Source: Uranotaenia lowii (lineage: Eukaryota > Arthropoda > Insecta > Diptera > Culicidae). Taken from it: a DNA stretch of 64,000 nucleotides. The stretch is taken from positions 436,705,228 through 436,769,227 of the forward strand of contig NC_073692.1 of the NCBI RefSeq assembly GCF_029784155.1. Reading direction: 5' to 3'. This document shows positions 46,464 through 59,100 of the stretch, one piece after another (within the stretch, counting starts at the first letter, position 1; each line of letters begins with the position of its first letter). Under the pieces are notes generated by a model, which searched no databases, was not told the origin of the DNA, and was given only the letters and a program-made list of their open reading frames with translations. The position numbers and the translations under genes were made by a program.

Positions 46464-49223
46464 CAGGCCCGTGCGAAGGACCCGCTCATGGGGGGGGTTT
46501 TCAAAATTCAAAATTCAAAATCAAGATTTTCAAAGTTTTGAATCAGCAAGTCATCATTAAATTATTTTTAATGATTTTCCTTATTTTGAGCTAGACATTT
46601 GCTTAAAAATAAATACCTGGAAATCTAGTTTACAAATCTAACATATTTTTTTAGAAAACACATAAAACGAATGCGATTTAAAATTTTGAATGAAACCAGA
46701 GTTTAAAGCTTCAGACATAAGAATAAAAGATATAAAATTCATTTATTTTAATCCAGATTTAAAAAGAAAATAAATCCGAATTCTAAAATAAATTTCAAAC
46801 CAGGGAAGAAAATAATCATGATTTTGAATTGTTCAGCAAAACTATAATCATTGTTATTTATTAATCGTTGAAATTTATATTCCTGTTTTTCATTTTCAAT
46901 TGAAGGCTTGATTGAAAATGTCGCTATAATATTTTCAATTTGAAGAAATATTTGAATTGTGAAATTTTGATGAAAAAAATTCCATTTTCAACTTGAGAGA
47001 ATTTATTCAAAACACATATGTACCTACTTGATGATTAAATCAATTTTGATAAAAAGAAGACTATACATTTTACTTCAAAAGTACCAGTGATCAAAATCAA
47101 AGATAAAATAATTTTTTATTTCGTCCAGTTATCAACCTTAAAGACTGAAATAGTTCATTTCTGATGTTCACAATAATTACTTCATATATTGATAAAACAA
47201 CATGTTTAGTTCATCTTTGAAAGCTTCTATTCCCAAGTATAGGTTGGGAAATGGGTGAAACTTATAAAAAAAAAATTAAAGTTTTGTTGTTAATATTGAA
47301 AGCACAAAGCAAATACTTATTTAATAAATGTTGTGCATTAAAATTTTGCTTTAAAGTTTCTACTTCGAATAATTTCAAATCTTTGCATAAATTAAAAGAA
47401 AAAACAAATATTAAAAAAAGATTATTCAAAGGAATAAAAATAAGTAAAACCATTATAAATTTTCAAGAGCAAGTTTTATAGTTGAAAATTTTGAGCTCTG
47501 AATATTTTGTAGCCGTCAATTGAAATACTTAGTTCTAGAAAGAACAAACGATAGAAACTATTAAAATTTATTAAAATTATTTCAAAGGAATTAAAAATGT
47601 TTCACTATAAAAATCGGTAAAATCATGTGACAATTAAAAATAAAAAAAAATACAAAATTCGGTTACTTTATTTGAATATTAAAACAAATTAAGACATGAA
47701 AAATGGTACGTTTCTTGTATTGATGATATCTAGTTTATAAGTTTAAAAATTATTCAGTTTTAAGTGGAATCAATCACAGATAACTGATGCTCTAACAAAT
47801 CTCCATGAAATTAAAAAAAAAACTGATTCCTTATGTTTATTATATTTTAATTTATTTGGGAATAATAATGAGGATGGTGATGATGATGCGTGATTTAAAT
47901 AAATTAAGTACAGTTTTTATAAACTTGGAATAAATCATTACACGCATATCCGACTATAGTGAAGAAATTTAATATAGAAAATATATTATTTCATTTCACC
48001 AATTTGTTGAAACCTGCATTTGATTTTCGCTTTAAAACATCTGAAATTAAATTTGAATTAAATGGAGTAAAGTGAACAAGTAGAAGACTGCTATAACATG
48101 AAGCCAAATTTAGATGCGATCTTGTGGAAAGTGTATAATTGATTTGCAGCCTTTTTTAAATCTTTTGTTATGTTTTAAAGTTTTGTTAAAAAATTATTCA
48201 AAATATTTTTAAACTGTGACCCAGAGATGGGTCTTGACTCAAACATTCAGTCAGCGAAACTTTTTTGTAGGGAAATGAATCCAACTGTAAGTCGAAATTT
48301 CAGGGACTAGACTAGATGAAACTTAATGTTGAAAAACATGCGAAAAAAATTCGCATTGTCTCCCGGTAGGACAAGGCAAGATGTGGGTTAAAGTCCTACC
48401 AGGAGACAAGGCGAATTTTTTTCGCATGTTTTTCAACATTAAGTTTCATCTAGTCTAGTCCCTGAAATTTGGACTTACAGTTGGATTCATTTCCCTACAT
48501 TATTCAAAATCTTCTTTTAAATTCTTTGCACCTAGGAAAATGCGAAATTTGAGGCCTTGAAAAACTTGTAAAAAATTTGTGGATATTGAGTTTAGGATTC
48601 AAAATAATAAGAAACACAAAAACCAATTGAGGCTGAAATGGATTTCTTGAGGAATATTTCATATTAGCATAAAATTTGGAATGACATTTACCCTTTTTTA
48701 CAATCTAAAGTTGCTAGTTATAAAGTCATCGATACTAGGATTTTGTTTTTATTTAGCTAAATCTGTTGACTATCGTAAGTGGCTACCAACTTGTGTTGTA
48801 TAAAATTAATATTCTATGAATGAATTTCGAAGTTCAAATGGTTTGTTTCAAATTTTGAACTTGTTCAATTACACTTCTTAGTGAAAACCCAGAGCTAAGG
48901 GTTTTGTGTGTCAAGAATTGAGTTCCAATACAAAAGGTATTAACTGAAGTGCAAATCAAAATCTACAATTGATTGGATTCAATTCGTAAACGTCATATAG
49001 AGCCGTAAAATTAAATGTATTAGGCCTAGAGAGTAATTTAAGACGAAATTCCGCCGGAGGCGAGCCAAATTTCTGATATGTTTGTCAACACTTATTTTTA
49101 AACACCTTTTGGGATCAAGTGATTTTCCGTTAAATTCTTTTCTTGTACTGAAAATTTTACTTGGAAAAAATCTCCATGGGGGGGGGTTAAACCCCTAAAA
49201 CCCCCCCCGTTCGCACGGCCTTG
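46464..49223. mobile_element. hAT-like non-autonomous element, 2.76 kb
   Basis: The left end CAGGCCCGTGCGAA (46464 on) and the right end, read inward on the other strand, CAAGGCCGTGCGAA (49223 back), form short imperfect inverted repeats. G runs of 8-9 follow soon inside both ends. Perfect 8-bp direct repeats AACTGTAC flank the element (46456-46463 and 49224-49231). An 8-bp target duplication and a CA-start terminal repeat are hAT characteristics. The AT-rich interior has no ORF above about 80 codons, so transposase must come from elsewhere. Confidence 0.85.
48266..48499. repeat. Foldback hairpin, 107-bp arms and 20-bp loop
   Basis: The left arm 48266-48372 and right arm 48393-48499 are near-perfect inverted copies with about four differences. 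Outer ends read TGTAGGGAAATG, inner ends GGTAGGAC. The 20-bp loop starts AAGGCAAG. It lies inside the hAT-like element and is probably a separate foldback MITE. The transcript would form a long stable hairpin, a possible substrate for small-RNA processing. Confidence 0.92.
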
Positions 49224-49231
49224 AACTGTAC
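49224..49231. repeat. Right 8-bp target-site duplication AACTGTAC
   Basis: Identical to 46456-46463 and adjacent to the hAT-like right end. Confidence 0.88.
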
Positions 49232-49744
49232 ACACAGTTAGAATTGCGAAAAAAACACTTCGGAGGGCAACGGTAGGTCGAGGAAAAAAGTACGCTCGCG
49301 AATATCGCACCCAAGGCGGGTAAAGCTTCAGGTGTGTTCTTATACCAATGCACGGAATCCTCCATCTTGTGACAGGCAATCGTAATCGTAGGCATGGTAG
49401 ACGAACAATTCGCTGTCAAAAAACGCTCCGTCTCCACCCCCCCACCAATGAGAACCTTTGGTACCCCTTGCCTACTTTTCCTCAATATGCAGCCACCCTA
49501 CTGACCCACCCTGATCGCACCAAAGCAAAACATTAATACGACTGTTAAGTTGACAACTCTTTTTCGAAATTCGTTCTATACTTTTGAAAACTCACAAAAG
49601 TAGTTTTGGTTTTGGTTTTTAGAGATTTCGAGTTCTTTTCACAGCTTAGAGACAGTTTAAAACCAAAATTCATACTTTTTAATACTTATGATATTCTTTA
49701 TGTAAATATAAAAATGTAAATATAAGCTCACTTTTTCCCAGCAT
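49232..49744. other. Intergenic DNA between hAT-like element and LINE
   Basis: Moderate GC at 49240-49530, then AT-rich. Frames of 62-96 codons exist on both strands without recognisable domains. Confidence 0.45.
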
Positions 49745-50410
49745 GTCGCGACGACTACAGCCAAAGGCTTTGCTTTACTCGGTTTTCTTCGTCGGAATAC
49801 GTCAAGTTTTGAAGACCCGTACGCATTGAAAACTTTATTCTGCTCGCTAGTACGCAGCGTCTTAGAATATGCGGTTCCAGTTTGGGCACCCTACCACTCC
49901 GTCCACAGCGACAGGATTGAAAGAATCCAGAAAAAATTTCTGCGGTACGCATTACGCCGTCTGCCCTGGCAAGATCCCGTACGGCTACCTCCTTACTCTG
50001 AGAGGTGTGGCCTACTATCAATGACGCCTTTGAGTCAAAGAAGAAACTATCTGCAACGAATCTTCATCTACGATATTTTGACCAACGCTGTAGACTGTCC
50101 CCAATTGCTCCAGAGTTTAAACCTCTACGCTCCAGCTCGACAACTTCGCAATCAGTTGATTTTTTGGTTGCCAAGAAGCAGTACAGTATTTGGACAAAAT
50201 CACCCCTTACACCGAAGTTGTCAAGCTTTGAATGTTGTCTCACACTTATTTGACTTTCATTTATCTAAATCTTCGTTTAAAAGTGCAATCCGTGATGTAA
50301 ACTTATTTTTAACTAATTTTTAATAGTATTGTAATCTTATTTATAAGTTAGTTTTTAATATTCAGTCTGTATGGCAGTAGTCAAAGACTCAAATAAAATT
50401 AAAAAAAATA
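49745..50410 (+). mobile_element. 5'-truncated non-LTR retrotransposon (LINE)
   Basis: Only the last part of ORF2 and the 3' end remain. The coding remnant runs to a TAA at 50321-50323, followed by about 70 bp of 3' UTR, AATAAA at 50392-50397 and an A-rich end at about 50399-50408. A 5' truncation with a preserved polyadenylation signal and A tail is the usual result of incomplete target-primed reverse transcription. Confidence 0.85.
49763..50323 (+). pseudogene. LINE reverse transcriptase, C-terminal fragment
   Basis: The open frame starts without a natural start codon (KGFALLGFLRRNTSSFED) and continues through LFCSLVRSVLEYAVPVW and DRIERIQKKFLRYALRRLP. These are the conserved post-RT thumb and C-terminal blocks of Jockey/CR1/I-type LINE ORF2 proteins. 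The catalytic palm with FADD is absent, having been lost with the 5' part. The remaining 187 codons are free of stops and frameshifts, suggesting a fairly recent insertion. The clade cannot be fixed by eye. Confidence 0.85.
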
Positions 50411-51505
50411 ACATCCTTTCAGAACAAATAATTTCTTCAAATTTGGTAGAAGAAGTATTGCCACGTTCCTTATCCAAAAAAATGGTATATTTAAGGAAAA
50501 CAATGTACATTTCAAGAGAAAGGTCAGGTTGTTTTTAAACTAGTCAAGTACCAAATTTCAAAGACCTTATTACCTGCAAAAGTATACCTGCAGTAAGCAA
50601 CATGTTATGGGTTATTGCCATTGCTAACAAAATAGGTCAATGCTTGACAATTGATTCGTCTCTTTGTTGTTTGAACAACAAGCTTCTCGAATACGATTAA
50701 CATCTTTACTGTGCTTTTTTATTATTTCGTTTACCTACAGGTAATAGTTTGGGATTTTCAAGTAGCACCAATAACATCGTAACAAATTAGACTCATCTTT
50801 TGGGAAAAAAGTCCTCTAAGTTGAAAAAAGAGAAGTGACGCATGTTTTCTCTCGCCATTTTTATTAACTGATTATCCGATTCACTTCGACTAATTTTTAT
50901 AAACTTCAAAGAAGTAGGTACTTACACTAAAATTGAACAATTGGTACCACATTTTATTCTTAAATATCACAGAAGTTCTTTTATATTATAAAAAATTTCA
51001 TTTGAAAAAAATACATAAACGTCATAAACTAGTCAATGATATCGCCATCCCTTGTGATTAATTTTACAAGACTTTAACAAATTGGAAAAAAAGACGGAAA
51101 ATTTTTTTTTATGCTCATATTTTAAGTAACCTTTTTTTCGAAGTAAGTTCTATCTACATAAAACAAACAAGACCTCTTAGCTGAACAGCTTCTTTAAGCT
51201 TCAATTTTGCACCGAACAAAAAGCGACATTGTGGCTCAGTCAAATCCAATTGAAACCATTTATTGTGTGAATTGCAAAAATGGGTAATTATTCTCCTCTC
51301 AACAGACAAATCCCCATTACGTAACATTGTTCTCGAAATGTTTTGCTATGGGTTCACTATCTTTAAAAGTGTTTAAAATTTGGAATGAAGCGATCTCTTT
51401 ATTTTAACACCGTTTCGGTTAAACACAGAAGGTTATCGAACACATTTCTCCAACACATAGGGTAAGGTAAACAGCCCGTATGACTTACGGGTTACCGGAA
51501 TCGAA
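50411..51505. other. Upstream region of the apyrase gene
   Basis: About 1.1 kb of AT-rich DNA without ORFs or repeats that I can name. Any distal regulatory sequence of the gene downstream would lie here. Confidence 0.5.
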
Positions 51506-51542
51506 TATAAATACTTCCAATGAGAGACGATACATAATCAGT
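51506..51542 (+). promoter_or_regulatory. Core promoter: TATA box and arthropod initiator
   Basis: TATAAATA at 51506-51513 is followed by TCAGT at 51538-51542. The A of TCAGT (51540) lies 34 bp after the first T of the TATA box, close to normal spacing, and TCAGT is the standard arthropod initiator. Start at 51540 gives a 36-nt leader before the ATG at 51576. A strong TATA box suits a tissue-restricted, highly expressed secretory gene. Confidence 0.65.
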
Positions 51543-51575
51543 AATCATTTGGCATTGGCCAAAATCGAAGGTAAA

Positions 51576-52615
51576 ATGTGGCGAAAAATAAATTGGGGAA
51601 TGATGTTGTTGGTGATAACCCTAGTGGTTGGAGCTTCTGCAATCAACAATCTACCAAATTGCACTCATGAGCTGGATCACATGTATCCATTGACAATAGT
51701 GCACATCAACGATTTTCATGCAAGGTAGGTCTGACTAGGTTAAGATAAAAAGATTGCCTTAGGTAACGAAAATGTCTTCTGTGTTTTTGTTTTACGTTTT
51801 TTATAGATTTGAAGAAACAGATGTAAAGTCCAACAACTGCACCGTGGCTGGGAGGGCAAGTAACTCCTGCATAGCCGGTATTGCCCGTCTCTACACCACG
51901 ATTAAGAATCTCCTGACTCAGTACAGGTACAAAAATGCCGTCTACCTGAATGTCGGAGATAACTTCCAGGGATCACTTTGGTACAATCTTCTGAGATGGG
52001 AGGTTGTGGCAGACTTTATCAAAAAGCTTAGGCCTTTGGTTATGGTAAGATGCCCAACAATATTGGTTTGCGTTCGTATTGATCATAACAATGAAACTCA
52101 TTCTTAGACCCTCGGAAACCATGAATTCGATCATTCACCTAGTGGATTGGCGCCATACTTAAATCAACTAAACCAAGCTGGCATTCCAACGGTCGTGGCC
52201 AATATGGAGCTCAATGGGGAACCGTACTTGCTAGGTTCTGGAATAAGGAAGTCTGTTATTTACATGATCAATAATCGTTTGGTTGGATTCATCGGAGCTC
52301 TGTATGACCAAACACATGTGAGTTTAAATGGGTATAATTGTGGACACAAGTTGTTTCTCAACAATAAGTTTCTTTCAATTTTTCTATGCTTTTGTAAAAT
52401 ATGATATAAGAGTTTGTGTGAAGGGTTGTATTCAAAACGCTAAACTTATTGTGCTCTTGTTTGCAGACTATTGCCCAAACTGGAAAAGTCACCTTCACGG
52501 ATGCTGTCGAAGCCGTTATCAAAGAAGCTACCAGATTGAAATACTTGGGAGTTCGGCAAATCATTGTGCTTTCTCACTGCGGAATCGATGATGATAAACG
52601 TATCGCTGCCGGTGC
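51576..52615 (+). CDS. 5'-nucleotidase/apyrase, secreted, N-terminal part (exons 1-4, cut by gap)
   Basis: Metallophosphoesterase of the 5'-nucleotidase family. Relatives hydrolyse extracellular ATP and ADP, and mosquito salivary members block host platelet aggregation. Coding exons are 51576-51724, 51807-52044, 52108-52317 and 52467-52615, joined by introns of 82, 63 and 149 bp with GT-AG ends. Splicing keeps the frame throughout. The ATG at 51576 is chosen because it follows the promoter and starts a signal peptide (MWRKINWGMMLLVITLVVG, likely cleaved after ASA). Metal-site motifs are present: HINDFHAR, GDNFQG and GNHEFD, plus SHCG. About 248 residues are visible against roughly 550 usual, because exon 4 runs into an N gap. 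The nucleotide-binding C-terminal domain is therefore missing from the window. Whether it is salivary apyrase or a membrane-anchored 5'-nucleotidase cannot be decided without the C-terminus. Confidence 0.93.
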
Positions 52616-53115
52616 NNNNNNNNNNNNNNNNNNNNNNNNNNNNNNNNNNNNNNNNNNNNNNNNNNNNNNNNNNNNNNNNNNNNNNNNNNNNNNNNNNNNN
52701 NNNNNNNNNNNNNNNNNNNNNNNNNNNNNNNNNNNNNNNNNNNNNNNNNNNNNNNNNNNNNNNNNNNNNNNNNNNNNNNNNNNNNNNNNNNNNNNNNNNN
52801 NNNNNNNNNNNNNNNNNNNNNNNNNNNNNNNNNNNNNNNNNNNNNNNNNNNNNNNNNNNNNNNNNNNNNNNNNNNNNNNNNNNNNNNNNNNNNNNNNNNN
52901 NNNNNNNNNNNNNNNNNNNNNNNNNNNNNNNNNNNNNNNNNNNNNNNNNNNNNNNNNNNNNNNNNNNNNNNNNNNNNNNNNNNNNNNNNNNNNNNNNNNN
53001 NNNNNNNNNNNNNNNNNNNNNNNNNNNNNNNNNNNNNNNNNNNNNNNNNNNNNNNNNNNNNNNNNNNNNNNNNNNNNNNNNNNNNNNNNNNNNNNNNNNN
53101 NNNNNNNNNNNNNNN
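52616..53115. other. Assembly gap, 500 N, inside apyrase exon 4
   Basis: Exactly 500 N. The left side is unique coding sequence in mid-exon, and the right side is satellite in the orientation opposite to arrays A and B. The join is therefore a scaffolding decision, not sequence evidence. Confidence 0.99.
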
Positions 53116-56100
53116 TTGACAAAAATGACAAAAATGACAAAAATAACAAAAATGACAAAAATGACAAAAATGACAAAATGACAAAAATGACAAAAATGAC
53201 AAAAATGACAAAAATGACAAAAATGACAAAAATGACAAAAATGACAAAAATGACAAAAATGACAAAAATGACAAAAATGACAAAAATGACAAAAATGACA
53301 AAAATGACAAAAATGACAAAAATGATAAAAATGACAAAATGACAAAATGACAAAAATGACAAAAATGACAAAAAATGACAAAAATGACAAAAATGACAAA
53401 AATGACAAAAATGACAAAAATGACAAAAATGACAAAAAGACAAAAATGACAAAAATGACAAAAATGACAAAAATGACAAAAATGACAAAAATGACAAAAA
53501 TGACAAAAATGACAAAAATGACAAAAATGACAAAAATGACAAAAATGACAAAAATGACAAAATGACAAAAATGACAAAAATGACAAAAATGACAAAAATG
53601 ACAAAAATGACAAAAATGACAAAAATGACAAAAATGACAAAAATGACAAAAATGACAAAAATGACAAAAATGACAAAAATGACAAAAATGACAAAAATGA
53701 CAAAAATGACAAAAATGACAAAAATGACAAAAATGACAAAAATGACAAAAATGACAAAAATGACAAAAATGACAAAAATGACAAAAATGACAAAAATGAC
53801 AAAAATGGACAAAAATGACAAAAATGACAAAAATGACAAAAATGACAAAAATGACAAAAATGACAAAAATGACAAAAATGACAAAAATGACAAAAATGAC
53901 AAAAATGACAAAAATGACAAAAATGACAAAAATGACAAAAATGACAAAAATGACAAAAATGACAAAAATGACAAAAACGACAAAAATGACAAAAATGACA
54001 AAAATGACAAAAATGACAAAAATGACAAAAATGACAAAAATGACAAAAATGACAAAAATGACAAAAATGACAAAAATGACAAAAATGACAAAAATGACAA
54101 AAATGACAAAAATGACAAAAATGACAAAAATGACAAAAATGACAAAAATGACAAAAATGACAAAAATGACAAAAATGACAAAAATGACAAAACTGACAAA
54201 AATGACAAAAATGACAAAAATGACAAAAATGACAAAAATGACAAAAATGACAAAAATGACAAAAATGACAAAAATGACAAAAATGACAAAAATGACAAAA
54301 ATGACAAAAATGACAAAAATGACAAAAATGACAAAAATGACAAAAATGACAAAAATGACAAAAATGACAAAAATGACAAAAATGACAAAAATGACAAAAA
54401 TGACAAAAATGACAAAAATGACAAAAATGACAAAAATGACAAAAATGACAAAAATGACAAAAATGACAAAAATGACAAAAATGACAAAAATGACAAAAAT
54501 GACAAAAATGACAAAAATGACAAAAATGACAAAAATGACAAAAATGACAAAAATGACAAAAATGACAAAAATGACAAAAATGACAAAAATGACAAAAATG
54601 ACAAAAATGACAAAAATGACAAAAATGACAAAAATGACAAAAATGACAAAAATGACAAAAATGACAAAAATGACAAAAATGACAAAAATGACAAAAATGA
54701 CAAAAATGACAAAAATGACAAAAATGACAAAAATGACAAAAATGACAAAAATGACAAAAATGACAAAAATGACAAAAATGACAAAAATGACAAAAATGAC
54801 AAAAATGACAAAAATGACAAAAATGACAAAAATGACAAAAATGACAAAAATGACAAAAATGACAAAAATGACAAAAATGACAAAAATGACAAAAATGACA
54901 AAAATGACAAAAATGACAAAAATGACAAAAATGACAAAAATGACAAAAATGACAAAAATGACAAAAATGACAAAAATGACAAAAATGACAAAAATGACAA
55001 AAATGACAAAAATGACAAAAATGACAAAAATGACAAAAATGACAAAAATGACAAAAATGACAAAAATGACAAAAATGACAAAAATGACAAAAATGACAAA
55101 AATGACAAAAATGACAAAATGACAAAAATGACAAAAATGACAAAAATGACAAAAATGACAAAAATGACAAAAATGACAAAAATGACAAAAATGACAAAAA
55201 TGACAAAAATGACAAAAATGACAAAAATGACAAAAATGACAAAAATGACAAAAAATGACAAAAATGACAAAAATGACAAAAATGACAAAAATGACAAAAA
55301 TGACAAAAATGACAAAAATGACAAAAATGACAAAAATGACAAAAATGACAAAAATGACAAAAATGACAAAAATGACAAAAATGACAAAAATGACAAAAAT
55401 GACAAAAATGACAAAAATGACAAAAATGACAAAAATGACAAAAATGACAAAAATGACAAAAATGACAAAAATGACAAAAATGACAAAAATGACAAAAATG
55501 ACAAAAATGACAAAAATGACAAAAATGACAAAAATGACAAAAATGACAAAAATGACAAAAATGACAAAAATGACAAAAATGACAAAAATGACAAAAATGA
55601 CAAAAATGACAAAAATGACAAAAATGACAAAAATGACAAAAATGACAAAAATGACAAAAATGACAAAAATGACAAAAATGACAAAAATGACAAAAATGAC
55701 AAAAATGACAAAAATGACAAAAATGACAAAAATGACAAAAATGACAAAAATGACAAAAATGACAAAAATGACAAAAATGACAAAAATGACAAAAATGACA
55801 AAAATGACAAAAATGACAAAAATGACAAAAATGACAAAAATGACAAAAATGACAAAAATGACAAAAATGACAAAAATGACAAAAATGACAAAAATGACAA
55901 AAATGACAAAAATGACAAAAATGACAAAAATGACAAAAATGACAAAAATGACAAAAATGACAAAAATGACAAAAATGACAAAAATGACAAAAATGACAAA
56001 AATGACAAAAATGACAAAAATGACAAAAATGACAAAAATGACAAAAATGACAAAAATGACAAAAATGACAAAAATGACAAAAATGACAAAAATGACAAAA

Positions 56101-59100
56101 ATGACAAAAATGACAAAAATGACAAAAATGACAAAAATGACAAAAATGACAAAAATGACAAAAATGACAAAAATGACAAAAATGACAAAAATGACAAAAA
56201 TGACAAAAATGACAAAAATGACAAAAATGACAAAAATGACAAAAATGACAAAAATGACAAAAATGACAAAAATGACAAAAATGACAAAAATGACAAAAAT
56301 GACAAAAATGACAAAAATGACAAAAATGACAAAAATGACAAAAATGACAAAAATGACAAAAATGACAAAAATGACAAAAATGACAAAAATGACAAAAATG
56401 ACAAAAATGACAAAAATGACAAAAATGACAAAAATGACAAAAATGACAAAAATGACAAAAATGACAAAAATGACAAAAATGACAAAAATGACAAAAATGA
56501 CAAAAATGACAAAAATGACAAAAATGACAAAAATGACAAAAATGACAAAAATGACAAAAATGACAAAAATGACAAAAATGACAAAAATGACAAAAATGAC
56601 AAAAATGACAAAAATGACAAAAATGGCAAAAATGGCAAAAATGACAAAAATGACAAAAATGACAAAAATAACAAAAATGACAAAAATGACAAAAATGACA
56701 AAATGACAAAAATGACAAAAATGACAAAAATGACAAAAATGACAAAAATGACAAAAATGACAAAAATGACAAAAATGACAAAAATGACAAAAATGACAAA
56801 AATGACAAAATGACAAAAATGACAAAAATGACAAAAATGACAAAAATGACAAAAATGACAAAAATGACAAAAATGACAAAAATGACAAAAATGACAAAAA
56901 TGACAAAAATGACAAAAATGACAAAAATGACAAAAATGACAAAAATGACAAAAATGACAAAAATGACAAAAATGACAAAAATGACAAAAATGACAAAAAT
57001 GACAAAAATGACAAAAATGACAAAAATGACAAAAATGACAAAAATGACAAAAATGACAAAAATGACAAAAATGACAAAAATGACAAAAATGACAAAAATG
57101 ACAAAAATGACAAAAATGACAAAAATGACAAAAATGACAAAAATGACAAAAATGACAAAAATGACAAAAATGACAAAAATGACAAAAATGACAAAAATGA
57201 CAAAAATGACAAAAATGACAAAAATGACAAAAATGACAAAAATGACAAAAATGACAAAAATGACAAAAATGACAAAAATGACAAAAATGACAAAAATGAC
57301 AAAAATGACAAAAATGACAAAAATGACAAAAATGACAAAAATGACAAAAATGACAAAAATGACAAAAATGACAAAAATGACAAAAATGACAAAAATGACA
57401 AAAATGACAAAAATGACAAAAATGACAAAAATGACAAAAATGACAAAAATGACAAAAATGACAAAAATGACAAAAATGACAAAAATGACAAAAATGACAA
57501 AAATGACAAAAATGACAAAAATGACAAAAATGACAAAAATGACAAAAATGACAAAAATGACAAAAATGACAAAAATGACAAAAATGACAAAAATGACAAA
57601 AATGACAAAAATGACAAAAATGACAAAAATGACAAAAATGACAAAAATGACAAAAATGACAAAAATGACAAAAATGACAAAAATGACAAAAATGACAAAA
57701 ATGACAAAAATGACAAAAATGACAAAAATGACAAAAATGACAAAAATGACAAAAATGACAAAAATGACAAAAATGACAAAAATGACAAAAATGACAAAAA
57801 TGACAAAAATGACAAAAATGACAAAAATGACAAAAATGACAAAAATGACAAAAATGACAAAAATGACAAAAATGACAAAAATGACAAAAATGACAAAAAT
57901 GACAAAAATGACAAAAATGACAAAAATGACAAAAATGACAAAAATGACAAAAATGACAAAAATGACAAAAATGACAAAAATGACAAAAATGACAAAAATG
58001 ACAAAAATGACAAAAATGACAAAAATGACAAAAATGACAAAAATGACAAAAATGACAAAAATGACAAAAATGACAAAAATGACAAAAATGACAAAAATGA
58101 CAAAAATGACAAAAATGACAAAAATGACAAAAATGACAAAAATGACAAAAATGACAAAAATGACAAAAATGACAAAAATGACAAAAATGACAAAAATGAC
58201 AAAAATGACAAAAATGACAAAAATGACAAAAATGACAAAAATGACAAAAATGACAAAAATGACAAAAATGACAAAAATGACAAAAATGACAAAAATGACA
58301 AAAATGACAAAAATGACAAAAATGACAAAAATGACAAAAATGACAAAAATGACAAAAATGACAAAAATGACAAAAATGACAAAAATGACAAAAATGACAA
58401 AAATGACAAAAATGACAAAAATGACAAAAATGACAAAAATGACAAAAATGACAAAAATGACAAAAATGACAAAAATGACAAAAATGACAAAAATGACAAA
58501 AATGACAAAAATGACAAAAATGACAAAAATGACAAAAATGACAAAAATGACAAAAATGACAAAAATGACAAAAATGACAAAAATGACAAAAATGACAAAA
58601 ATGACAAAAATGACAAAAATGACAAAAATGACAAAAATGACAAAAATGACAAAAATGACAAAAATGACAAAAATGACAAAAATGACAAAAATGACAAAAA
58701 TGACAAAAATGACAAAAATGACAAAAATGACAAAAATGACAAAAATGACAAAAATGACAAAAATGACAAAAATGACAAAAATGACAAAAATGACAAAAAT
58801 GACAAAAATGACAAAAATGACAAAAATGACAAAAATGACAAAAATGACAAAAATGACAAAAATGACAAAAATGACAAAAATGACAAAAATGACAAAAATG
58901 ACAAAAATGACAAAAATGACAAAAATGACAAAAATGACAAAAATGACAAAAATGACAAAAATGACAAAAATGACAAAAATGACAAAAATGACAAAAATGA
59001 CAAAAATGACAAAAATGACAAAAATGACAAAAATGACAAAAATGACAAAAATGACAAAAATGACAAAAATGACAAAAATGACAAAAATGACAAAAATGAC

